Positions 13,001 through 25,000 of a DNA stretch of 64,000 nucleotides are shown here, piece by piece. Location: NCBI RefSeq assembly GCF_001949145.1, contig NW_019091358.1:1129924-1193923 (forward strand). Direction: 5' to 3'. The notes under the pieces were generated by a model that saw only the letters and a program-made list of their open reading frames with translations, was not told where the DNA came from and did not search any database. The position numbers were made by a program, and so were the translations under genes. The first letter of the stretch is position 1. The number at the start of each line of letters is the position of its first letter. Origin of the DNA: Acanthaster planci. Lineage: Eukaryota > Echinodermata > Asteroidea > Valvatida > Acanthasteridae.

Positions 13001-16000
13001 CGTCCCAAGTTCACAGAATTCATCTTTAACCCCTTCACACCGGGAGGTGGCTATAGCCCGCCGTAAAAATTGAGATCCTCAGCCCGCTTTTCAGCTATTA
13101 TTCTCGGCCCACGCTCGAGCGAACACGGTGAAAGAAGGCAGACCCTGGCTCTTGTGTATATGTTAATTGGTCTTTGTGTCTAGCCCAGAAATGAAAAGAC
13201 CGATTTTGCATCATAATCACTAGCTTCACAATAGTCCCCACTTTGAAAAGAGGCAATGGGAATGTGGAAGCTTGAGTAGAGCTGCATGCCACCAAACAAT
13301 CAGCCTTTTCACCGTGTAATTCAAAGCGTGCAGAGCACGCTGGGACTTAAACCGAGAATTTGCAGTTTGGCAGGTGGCCTTCGTGGCCAAGCGAGGCTGG
13401 AATTCCTGGAGTCGGCTTTCGGAAAGAAATTCCAGCCGAGAAGGGGTTAAAACCCTAAACTTATGTAGTTGTTTTTATCTTTATTTTTGAAACGAGAGCA
13501 GACCAATGTTTCTTGTAGCTCTCAGTTTTTAGACCTTCATGAGATTATTTTTTTTTACTTTCCGATTTATTGACAAAAAAGTGATTTTCTTTGGGAATTT
13601 TTTGTTTTGTTCAGATGCGTGTAGTCTGCCCAAGTTCAGTGGTCCTTGCAAAGGGTCCAGTGCCATGTGGTACTATGACGTCATTACCGAGAGGTGTAAA
13701 CCCTTCAACTATGGAGGTTGCCAAGGCAACGGCAATCGATTTGAGACGGAGGCAGAGTGCCAGACGACGTGCTACATTCCAGGTAGATACGATCCCAGGC
13801 ACGCGTTAGGTTGCTTCAGTCACTGCCACTAGCATTCCCTCCACTCATTTATGGATTGCTCTCTTCGGTTTTGGTATATCGGCTTGATGATGTAGCAATG
13901 TGGAATGCAAATGAAGATATGGAAATAGCTGGATTAAAGCCGTCCTAACTATCAAGAGGTCTTTTCACTCTACAATCTCTCTACCCGGGTTGACCTCGGC
14001 CCGGAGTGAACCCATTACCGCCCTGGGTTGAAAATTTGGTTTTTCAACCCTGCATTCAACCCAGCATTGTTTCTCACTTGTTCCACAATTTCCAACCCGG
14101 GCTGAAAAATCTCAACCCTAGTCTGGAGCAGGGTTGAGTTCAACCGGAATTGAAATCAATCGCTGGGTCGGCGCAGGGTTGGAAGTTTTCAAGTGTGAAT
14201 TGTCTAGTTTTCAATCCTGCGTCAACCCCAAGTGTGAAAAGGCCTAAATTTTCCTTAGTTTGTGTACAAGGTATAGTGTTGTTACAGTGTCTTCATGAGT
14301 CCATTTGTAACTTTGTCCCTCATTACTTTCCAATATAATATTTCACTCAAGTTTTTTTATTTCAGTCAAATATACAAAGGTTTTCTCATCAGTTAAATGT
14401 CAATAACTTGCATTTTTTCAAAATTTTATGTGTGAAAAAGGATTCACATTTCTAAAAGAATGTATTTTATTGTAAGTGAACTATGTAACTGAGGTAATGG
14501 AGTCAAGAAATTTTTTCTTCTTTTTTTCACTGTTTCCTCATATCATTAGAGGTCACAGGCCGACCTCCGACGACCTGCGAGATTCAGAGGGAGGAAGCCC
14601 TGACTAGCCCTCGCCTGGATGCATTTATCCCGCAGTGCACCAGTGACGGGGCGTTTGAGGCCCGCCAGTGCTACGATCTAATCAGCCAGTGTTGGTGCGT
14701 GAATGAAAATGGAGAAGCTCAGGGTGGTACCCGGACCAGGCGTGGCCAGGTACCCCTGGACTGTAACGGTAAGCATCTTGCCTTTCAAGGGGTCTTCTGG
14801 GACCCAGTATCGGCCTTGAGCAGAAGCACCCCCTCATCGGTTGAAACGAGCCGTGTTGGCCGGGAGTGTCTATTTGGTTGGTAGCGATGCAACTACGACA
14901 ACCATTGTCGTTCGTGAATCAACGATGCGCAGTCAATACCAAACGAACTTCCGTTGCTAAGGAAATAGCACCCTCCCATTGTGGAGTAGTGAAATCGTTA
15001 TCGAAGTGCATATCTGAGTTACTGTTTAAATGCAAAGAAAATGTGGTACAGTAATCAAGTGAAAGTAGCAGGACTTCGTTGACTGCAATCTAAAAGAGCA
15101 ACTGAGTGTTTGGACGTGGGTTTTGATGAATATGTGTCAGAAATGCACACATTTGCAGTGGACTGAAGACATAAAAGTCTGTCCATGCTTCGGGTGAACA
15201 CGAACACAAAGTGAACTTGGATACATGTCCCTAAACATTTACTACGAAGTTCACTTGAGTGGAACTGTTGCGAATTCAAAACAAGAAAACTTGATCTGAC
15301 TTAACAAAGTTACGTCGTATGAAGAATAAACCGAAACAAACAATGAATCAGTCTAAGTCCTTTCGCAAATTTGGCATATCTTTTAAAGTAACCACTCCAA
15401 CTGTTCAAACTATTTTAACTATTCTGCAGTTCTGCTTCTGGCAGTAAACAGACAGAAATCTGAACCACCATTAATCAAGTAATCAGTGTCCTTTTAATGC
15501 AGTAAACTTGATGTCTAAACCCCTGTCTCCACATTGTGTCTTGCAGACAAGTGTTCTTTCCCCAAGTTTGTCGGACCATGCCGCGGCAATTTCCCCAAGT
15601 GGTTCTACAACATGGAGACCATGTCTTGCGAGGAGTTTACCTACGGCGGTTGTGGAGGCAACATGAACCAGTTCAACAGCCAGGAAGAGTGCCAGCAGGC
15701 CTGTCTACCCCAAGGTATGTAAGGAGGGGATGGAAATACTGCAGGGAGGGGTGATTACTGAGGTCCAGGACGTGACTTTTACTTTGAAACTTGTTTTGTG
15801 CTCTCTCTGTCTCTTTTTGGTTACTCTGTAACTCAGGTGTGTTTTGGCAACCCAAACTATAAGCATATTTCAGTTTTGGTCGTTGGGTTAGCATTTTGCC
15901 AATTTGATTGTGCCTGTGTGACGTCATTGTTCCAACCAAATGAGACCCAAAGGGTACTTTGACTAGAATTTTAAAAGAGAGAGAAGTAGCATTTATAAAC

Positions 16001-19000
16001 TTGCCGAATATTCAGTGAAATTCATGTTTGTAAAGAAAAACTCATCAGCTACCTTGTACCGGTACTTTACCTCTCAGGGATAACATTACCATTTGGTGTT
16101 CAAGTGTTTGCGGGCCACGCTAAACATGTTCCTGGTTATTACCTTGACGTCGTAAACATATTTCTGGTTAGGAGATGCCAAAACACGCCCCTGCAAAATG
16201 AGGGCGCTGTTGCCATGAGATCATTAGAGGTTGCCATTGACCATATTAGCTCTTCAGTTACTATCATGCATGTAATTGTCATTCAGTTCACTGTGGTTGT
16301 ATCAGACGCACCGTTCTCAGTGTCTTCTGGTTGAATCTTTGCCCAAAGGTCCCGAGATGCAGTCTTGCCAAATGCAGAGGGAAGAGGCCCTGGCCAATGT
16401 GCGGCCCGGCCAGTATGTGCCGCGGTGCACTGAGGATGGCTGGTTCATGCCCCAGCAGTGTCATGAGAGTACAGGGCAGTGTTGGTGCGTCACCGAGACC
16501 GGGATGGAGCAGGGGGAGACCCGACGGGAACCGGGGATGCCGCTGCTGGATTGTGAAGGTAGGAATGGAGATCAAATGGACACGTGGATGTTGCCTCTTA
16601 AGGATGCTTGGCATTATGCAGGCATGGAGCTGTTTTTGTCGTTTTAACTTTGTCTTTTATGCCAATTCAGAGTAAACAATACCGTACAAATGTTTGAGGA
16701 GTTAATGATTTCTGTGTTACTCTGATCCCCTTTTTATACTTTTCGTTGTGAAGTCAGAGCTTAAAGTTTACCCAGAAAAGCCACTTGCTTCCGTTCACAG
16801 CTGGGAAGGAGTCGTTTCCCCTGTGTTTCTTCATGGAGACATTAGTGCTGGGATTATCTACAGTGGTCTATCCTAGCATGTTACCCTAAATGGTCTGAGA
16901 GCAAGCTCTTTGTTCTCATCAGGGTTGGGGGAAACTTAGTCCTTCACTGCCCCCTGCTTCAGCAGTTTGACGTTTTGTAACAACGGTGCTGTGACTTCCC
17001 GTGAAATCAGTGACTGAATGTGAGCACATCATTTACCAAGGCTGAGTGCAAATCAAATGTACCAGTGAGATTGGCTATTTTAGGGTAGATATACCTCTGC
17101 ACAGAGCTCCATGGTCACTAATTTTGCTGTTAAACACATGCATGGTATCTGCTGCACACAGGTACAAGAGATGGCAGTTTTGTACGTGGCAACAATGTCC
17201 CATATGCGTATGGGTTCATGCACACTCGGTGCTAGCAATGCTATGTACATGACCAATGGCTGTTGAAGTGGACAGCCTTTACATATGCACCAAGTCAATC
17301 TCCACCGTCTCCCCTTTACTAATAAGGGGGTATTTCTCCCCTGAGAGAATTCTGATTTACAGTCTCTGCCTCTTCACACAGATGTTTGCAGTTTTCCCCA
17401 GGCCACCGGCCCGTGCCTGGGCTACTTTGCCATGTGGTACTACGACACTGAAGAGCAGGCCTGCCGGCGGTTCATCTACGGTGGTTGCCAAGGCAACGGC
17501 AACCGCTTTGAAAGCCGAGCGGAATGTGAGCAGTCCTGCGTGGTCCAAGGTACTGAAAACTTTAATCAACTCCGTTCTTTTGGCTTTGATCTTATACTGG
17601 GACTTAAGAACCGGAATGATAAGGTAACTTAAACCCGTAACATCAGTCTGAGGTGGCCCAACATTGTTAAAATGATCAATGTGGTGGGGATCCCTTTGTA
17701 AGCAGGAATAGCGCTTTGCCATTGTAAATTGACCCATGAACTGATGACGATGTACGTTGTTGTTTACATGTGCACTTTCCTGTGAAGCGGTTTGGGAATA
17801 ACAGTCCACTGAGCTCTGTAGGAAAGCACATACATATTAACAAAGTATGGTATCAACAGTACAGAGGTCTGTATAACGGTTTTGCCCGTACCCAACGTAT
17901 GTTAATAAAATACATCTTGAAAGTACAGAGGTCTGTTGATTCCTTGGTTCAATCTGTTAGTTCGCGCCTACCAAGTACCAAGGCAGTTAGCCGATCTTGC
18001 TTCATTAGAATTGGATGATTTTTGTAACAGCCCATAGACTAGGTCTCAAGCATAAAATGACATTCTACTTTGCTCAGCACTCAACCGTTTGTGACGTGAA
18101 TTGACACCTGGGTAGAATTGCAGAGGGAATCATTTGAGTGAGTTCTGTCTGCTGTCGCTCACTAGACAAATAATTTTCAGTGACTTCACGACCAGTTTTG
18201 TCATGTCGTATGCATCTCCACCTCTCAATCCATCGCACACCACAGTAACCACAACCTCCGAGCCCGTCTCCCTCTGCCTGGTGACCAGACAGAACGCCCA
18301 GTCCCAGAACGTGATTGGCAACTTCATCCCGCAGTGCACGGAAGAGGGCCTCTTTGTCCGGAGGCAGTGCCATGGCAGCACCGGCTATTGCTGGTGCGTG
18401 GACGAGATGACCGGGGAGGAGATTGTGACCAGGGTGCCCAAGGACCCGAGGGCCCGGCCAGATTGCGACGGTGAGGGTTTTTTCCCACTTTCATCAGTTC
18501 CCATATTGCTATCTTGTCCGAGAATGGTATGTCTGAAAATTCTATTGGAGCTAATAAGAAGCTTATGACTATTACATTTACCCATTTTAAAGTGTTTGGG
18601 AGTCCATCGCTGGTACCTGCAAGTCCACCACAAGTCATTCCATCTTAAGCCAAGTCACAGGCTGTTGGAATGAGCTGCGATAAAAGCATTCTGCTGTTAA
18701 CATTCACCTTGCTACTTATGACTGGTCTTGGAAAGAACTTGTGATGAACTTGACTTCAGCACAGGCTTTTCAGATGGAACTCTTCTCATTTTAGAATCAA
18801 GGCATCATACCTGTCGGTCATTGATAGCCAAATCAGACACAGTAACATCCAGTCACCAGTGCACATCTGTTCCCCCATTGGGCCTGTGAATGACCAGAAG
18901 AGGGTCCCCTGGTCACATAGACTTGCCCTAGTGACCTCACTGCTGGTCAGTAGACTTGGCCACAAATGCACATCAACTTTTAGAAATTAGTATGGCTAAT

Positions 19001-22000
19001 TTTAACAAAAGAACGATTGTTTGATACTTTTCCCAACTTAGTCTACTACCGGAATGACACAGTCCGGATTGGTGAGCCCAGTAATACCACCCAGCCGACG
19101 GACAGGGTGACGCTGAGCCCCAGCCACCCGTTGGGTGACGAAGGCTGTGCTACGTCCACCTTTGGCTGCTGTCCAGATGGCGTCACCCAGGCCAGCAGGG
19201 AAGACCATCTCGGCTGTCCAGGTGAGCTTCTCTGGCCTTGGTCATGTATCACCAGGTCACGTCTGCTTTTATACTGTCTCAGTGACACTCGTGGGTGTCA
19301 CAAGGGAGGGGGGGGCACTTGACCCCTCCCTTAATAATTGAGAAAAAAAAGGAAACTTAAAAAGCAAAATAAAAGAAATGAAAAAAAGTGGTGGGAGGGG
19401 ATGAAAACCCCCAGTTTACTTTTTTCAAAAAACGTAGAAATTGACCACCTTCCCTCTGTTAATGGTTTGTTGCTGATGAGCGCTTTGAGCCCCCCCCCTG
19501 TAATCCTGGCGACGCCCATGGCAACACTAACAGCTGGCATTATGGAACAATTAAGATGAACCATGTTGACCATTAGAGTACAGTATGATGTTAAGATCTT
19601 ACTCTCCACTTTGTCCACAGTTTGAAAACTCAAAAAACATCAGGAACTGGTTCCAGTAATTATACCGTTTTTAATTTCTGATATTTCAAATTTGATATTT
19701 TAAGACATTGGTTTTAACTTGCAGTTAAGAATAATACCCTCAGGTCAACTCCAGTTGACAGGGAACGTGTATGTATTAGCCACAACAGTTCAGCTTTATA
19801 GTATCCAGTCATCACAGTAATGTTTAAAAGATCTGCTGGTTGCAGCAAAACTAACAGCTTCTTTAGTAAGTGAAGTTTAATTGCGGGGGAGCCCCAAAAC
19901 TCCACCATTCACTTCAGCTTCTTGAGGTAAAGTGTGCACTTTTGTGTCGCAAAGGCCTAGAGAGCTACCACTGGTCAACTACAGGGTTTGTAGGGGCTAC
20001 CTGGTGCGAGCAACAAGATTGATGTCAGAGCTGCTCAAATAACATGAGTTAGCTCAGGTCAAGGTGTGAAGCATGTTGAACAGACGCAAATTTTAGCAGC
20101 AGAAGGTGACGCACTTCTCTCATAACCAATACTCCACATGTAGGCATCACCCCAGCAATGGTGGAAGTGGCCCCCTCAGACTCCACGGTGGTATTGGGCG
20201 GCACCCTGACGATAGCCTGCCGCGCCCAGGGCAGCCCCACCCCGACTGTCACCTGGCATCGCGAGGACGCGAATGTGGAGGATGGCAGGGACAGCAGAAT
20301 CAGTGTGAGCGAGGACGGCACGTTGGTCATCGAGGACGTGGTGGAGGCAGATTCTGGCCTGTACGTCTGCAGGGCCTCCAATGGCGTCGGGCAGGCCGCT
20401 AAAGTTGCAGTGGATGTCAACGTTTTCAGTGAGTATATTTGGTCTGCACATGAACACATGTGGGCAGTATATATGGCTCACGAAACCGCAGAGCCTAGCA
20501 GCGCTGCTCAAATGCCGAAGGGGTTGGTCTATACAAATCTTTCTCATGCTGCCTGTTGTTCTTGTGGATGGCCTGAGTTTGCAGAAATAGCATTCTTAGT
20601 TGCTGCAACAAAATGTACGTTTGTCCCATTAATTCCTACAGAGGAGACAATCATTCAATATTGTTGTAGCATGTATTATTTGATTTTTTTGGTAGCTGCA
20701 TGAGAATTTCTTAGTACTCCTGGAGTATTTTGTTGCTTTTGTATTGATGACTAGCTATAGTTTACCGGCCACTGATCGGCCGAGAAAAAAGCCAGCTGTG
20801 ATAGAAAGACAGAGGTCTGTACAAAGCCAAAGAGTATGGACAATAAATACTGCATGCTTTTATGATACGCTTCAAAATCACTGAGAAACTTGACTCTGTC
20901 GTATGGTAAAAGAAAAAAAGGTAAAGGTTAGTACAAAACGTCAGGTCAGTATCTGATACTTGGTTACCCCAATGGAATGGGTTTCTTCAGGCCTGAAGAG
21001 CTTTTCTTAACTGTGAGCGTCCTTGATCTGAGGAGTTTCTCACAATCCAGCTCGAAACCTCAAGATTTGAGGCCTTAGCTTCATTAATTTTGGCCCCTGA
21101 CTTGTATTCCAACAGTCAGTGCTTGCTAGTTGATATTTACGCCCAAAGGCAAGGCTACAGAACAAACTAAATTTAAAAAGTCAACTAGAGCTGAGAAAGT
21201 AACTTTGGGACTCTATCCTTTGATAGCGCCGGTGCAAATTCCTGAGACTAGCCAGCTCTCGGTGCGGGCTAAGGAGGGAGACGTGGTGGAGCTCCACTGC
21301 CGGGCTACAGGGAACCCCAAGCCAGTAGTGACCTGGGAGCGAGGTGTGGTCTTCCTGCCTGACAACGACCCCCGCATGTCACAGCTGGAAGACGACACAC
21401 TGCGCATTGAGAATGTGGAGCTGGGTGACTCGGGCAACTACGTTTGCACGGGACGCAACATGTTCGGCACAGTGCAAAAGAAGACCATCACGCTGACTGT
21501 CGAAGGTAAACCTACAGTGTTACTTCTGTATTTTCAACTTGAGTTTTGCCGCTCACAGATATGTGTGACCCACTCTGCAAAAAAGGGTACCAAGTCGCAC
21601 AATGCCAAAACACGTAATGGCCTGTTCTATTTGGAGAAGGCAAAATTTCTTCAAAAACGTGATTTTGTGTTTTTTCCTTTAATAGCTTCTATAATATTTG
21701 TATTTTCAGAATTTGTGACTACAAACATCGATACTGATAAATTGATCATTCAGTAAGAAATCCTTTAAAGCATTGTGTTTCCAAGGGCAACACTTTTATT
21801 GAATCCGAAAATGTGGATGTACAAATGTCTATATATATCCAGAATGCAGCCCTCTACAGGGGTCATTCATGTATCAAATTGTAGCTTCTGAAGTACAGAA
21901 TCCAGCCATATCAAAAACTCATAACCTGAATCTGGCGACTTATTACCCATTTTTCTAGAGCTGGTTTCACATATGTATAGTACCGTATACTCGGCGTTTT

Positions 22001-25000
22001 ATGTGAAACAATTCACAAGCTCACTCGGATGAGACATGAAACCACAATCCAAGAGGCCCCAGTTGCACATTTCCATCATAGCATTTTGGTATCTTACAGC
22101 CGAGGTGCACATTGTGAATATTCCCTACGATGTCACGGCCGAGGTAGGGGCCACCGTTAGGCTGGCTTGCGGCAGCACCGGCTCCCCCAAACCCACCACG
22201 CGATGGACGGTCAACAACGTGGGCCTGCCTCCCATGGATCGGTTTGAGTTACTGCCCACAGGGGATCTGATCATCAACGGTAGGTTGAAAGGGGGGGGGT
22301 TTGTCGAGGTGTGTTGGGTTTGTTAACCACTTAGCGCTGGGGAGCCCGGTTTCAGGTACCTTGGGTTTGTACACATAGCCGGGGTACCCGAAATCGGACA
22401 AAAGACCGCACTTAAAAGACTGAGCTGCTGGGAATTGCCAACATTTTTTCAGTTGTCAATAGCTCAGGAAATCCGTCTTGTTTTGAAAGATTATACCACT
22501 GTTTGTGGCATTCAGCTTGACCAGATTACCACCGGGGACAAAAGCACTCCAGTGATGAGCAATACAATACCGCTGCATGCTAATCTGGCCCATATTGAAA
22601 AGACGTCAGCAGCACACTGTGCTAGTTTCAGGAACAAAAGAAACTTTAATATGTAACACCACACCATCTGGGCTCTTTTTACAAGGCGGCAGGCCTGGCT
22701 GAAATACTCAGACATCAATAGATGTTGCTTGTCAAATTAGAGTAGCCACCAGACAGTCATTCATGTGGGTGTAAACGTCCAGTAAACAAAGTAATTAATT
22801 TTTTAAAGAATTTTGAAAACAGAAAATCTTTTAAAACGCCCGTATGTGTGCACGGCTATTTTAACCACTTTCTGCCAGGGATTCCGGTACCGAACACGTA
22901 TGCTTTATATTCGTGGCTGGGGTCTCCCAACTCGGACAAAGTGAACTGGGCCTTGTAACAAAAGACCGTACTCCGAACAAAAGACCAGGCTGCTGGGCAC
23001 CACCAACAGTTTTTCACTCTCAAAGGTGGAGATAATCCAGCCTTGTTTTGAAACAGTATACCATAGTTTGGGGCATTTCGAGTGAGCGGATTACCCCCGC
23101 GGACAAAAGCGCTCTACGCCCGCAGCGATGAGCCACACAGCACGGCTGCATGCTAATCTGGCCCCTATGAAGAAGAGGTCAGCAGTGCACTTTGGCAGGT
23201 TCTTGAACAAAAGAAAGTTATATAACAATGCACAATCTCGGCTCTAATTACAAGGCTGCAGGCCTGGCTGAAATACTCGGCCGTCAATAGATTTTGTCTG
23301 TCAGGCTAGAGGGGCCACCAGACAGTCCTTTGTTCGGGTGTAAGTGCCCAGTAAACAAAGATGGGAATTTTTAAAGAATTTTGAAAACAGAAAAAAATGA
23401 TAAATATCCCTCCCCAGCATCATCAACATTGATAACTGCCACCGGCAGCAAGTGGTTAAGCCATCCAGTACACCACTGGACAGTATTAAGGAAATAGTGA
23501 CCCCAAAACGGATGCACTTTGTCCAAAAACTTCATGTACGCTGATATTTTATCATGGTATGTTTTTTAATGATGCTGTGTAACATGTTGGGCAGTATTTC
23601 AGTTTGGAAGAAATAATGGCAGTATGTATCCAGCGTTTTAGGGATCAACAATGCAATTGAAACTGTTTTCGCTTTAGTGTTTCCCCTAAAGGCCTCTCCG
23701 CATCGACTCCTGAGTGTGCCTCTGCGCGGTGTTCAATATTGCAAGGAGACTGATTTAGGGATGAGTCTTGTATAAGATTGAAATGAATTCCTTTCCAGGA
23801 GAATAGTAGATCTTACTTTTGTGGGCCTTTCTCTGCTTGGTATTTTAGGTTTAAGAAGCACTGATGGAGGTACCTACACGTGCACTGCGGCCAATGGTAT
23901 CTCCAGCGAGAGCGCTAGTGCTACAGTCACTGTTCAAGGTCAGTTATGTCTGTCTTTGAAAACTGTCTTTTGTTTGAAACATTTGAGTTTGATTTGAACA
24001 AATCTACTTTAGAAAACTGATAGAGATGGCTTCATTTTGTTCATTTTTGGGCCCTGCATGGCCTCTTCATTCTTCGTTTCTTTTTATTTGGCACGATACG
24101 CATTTCTTTGCCATTTCACTTAACGTCAAAGTGGTGTATATACAACATGGGGGGTAGTGTTTCAGTGTCATTCGGATTCTAATTGGTCCCTGTGTTTCTT
24201 GTTTGATGTTCTCATGTTCTTTGTTTTTTTACTTTCTTGCGTAGTTAAAAGCGATTCAGTTGTTTGGGTTCCTTTTTTTTTTCATTTAGTTTGGCCAAGA
24301 AATTGGTATTAATGGGTGAAATGGTCAATTTCGGGGCATCTTGAAGTGTACCGTTCATCCATTGATAGACAAGTAACAGAAGAAAAGTGACTGCAGCCTT
24401 TGGAATGTTCTCTTGGTACCACCCCAATCGAACTCTTCAGCTTGTGTCCTGGAAATCTTTGATATTGTCGGTGTCTTGATTGAAACTGAAGAAATCACTG
24501 AGTACCGCATCAAAGGAGTGTTAGTTTCAAGTTCAGTACTTGACATGTGGACCAAATGGTTGAGGGTTTACAACTCCTGATCCTGGAGTCTATGGTTCCA
24601 ATCCAGCGGTGGGNNNNNNNNNNNNNNNNNNNNNNNNNNNNNNNNNNNNNNNNNNNNNNNNNNNNNNNNNNNNNNNNNNNNNNNNNNNNNNNNNNNNNNN
24701 NNNNNNNNNNNNNNNNNNNNNNNNNNNNNNNNNNNNNNNNNNNNNNNNNNNNNNNNNNNNNNNNNNNNNNNNNNNNNNNNNNNNNNNNNNNNNNNNNNNN
24801 NNNNNNNNNNNNNNNNNNNNNNNNNNNNNNNNNNNNNNNNNNNNNNNNNNNNNNNNNNNNNNNNNNNNNNNNNNNNNNNNNNNNNNNNNNNNNNNNNNNN
24901 NNNNNNNNNNNNNNNNNTATTTGGGCAAGTCATTTTTATCGCTCCTGGAGTCTATGGTTCCAATCCAGCGGTGGGATATTTGGGCAGGTCATTTTTATTG

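Noticed and set aside
16321-16348. Upstream extension of the TY 9 exon using the ttctcag acceptor
   Set aside because: It would give phase 0, breaking the frame with the previous exon; the acceptor at 16,348 keeps phase 1.
17860-17935. Repeated palindrome acagaggtctgt (also near 20,808)
   Set aside because: Twelve-base palindrome recurring three times in AT-rich intronic DNA without larger shared context; too weak to call an element.
18134-18245. N-terminal extension of the TY 10 exon
   Set aside because: Available acceptors there are in the wrong phase; the cacaccacag acceptor fits.
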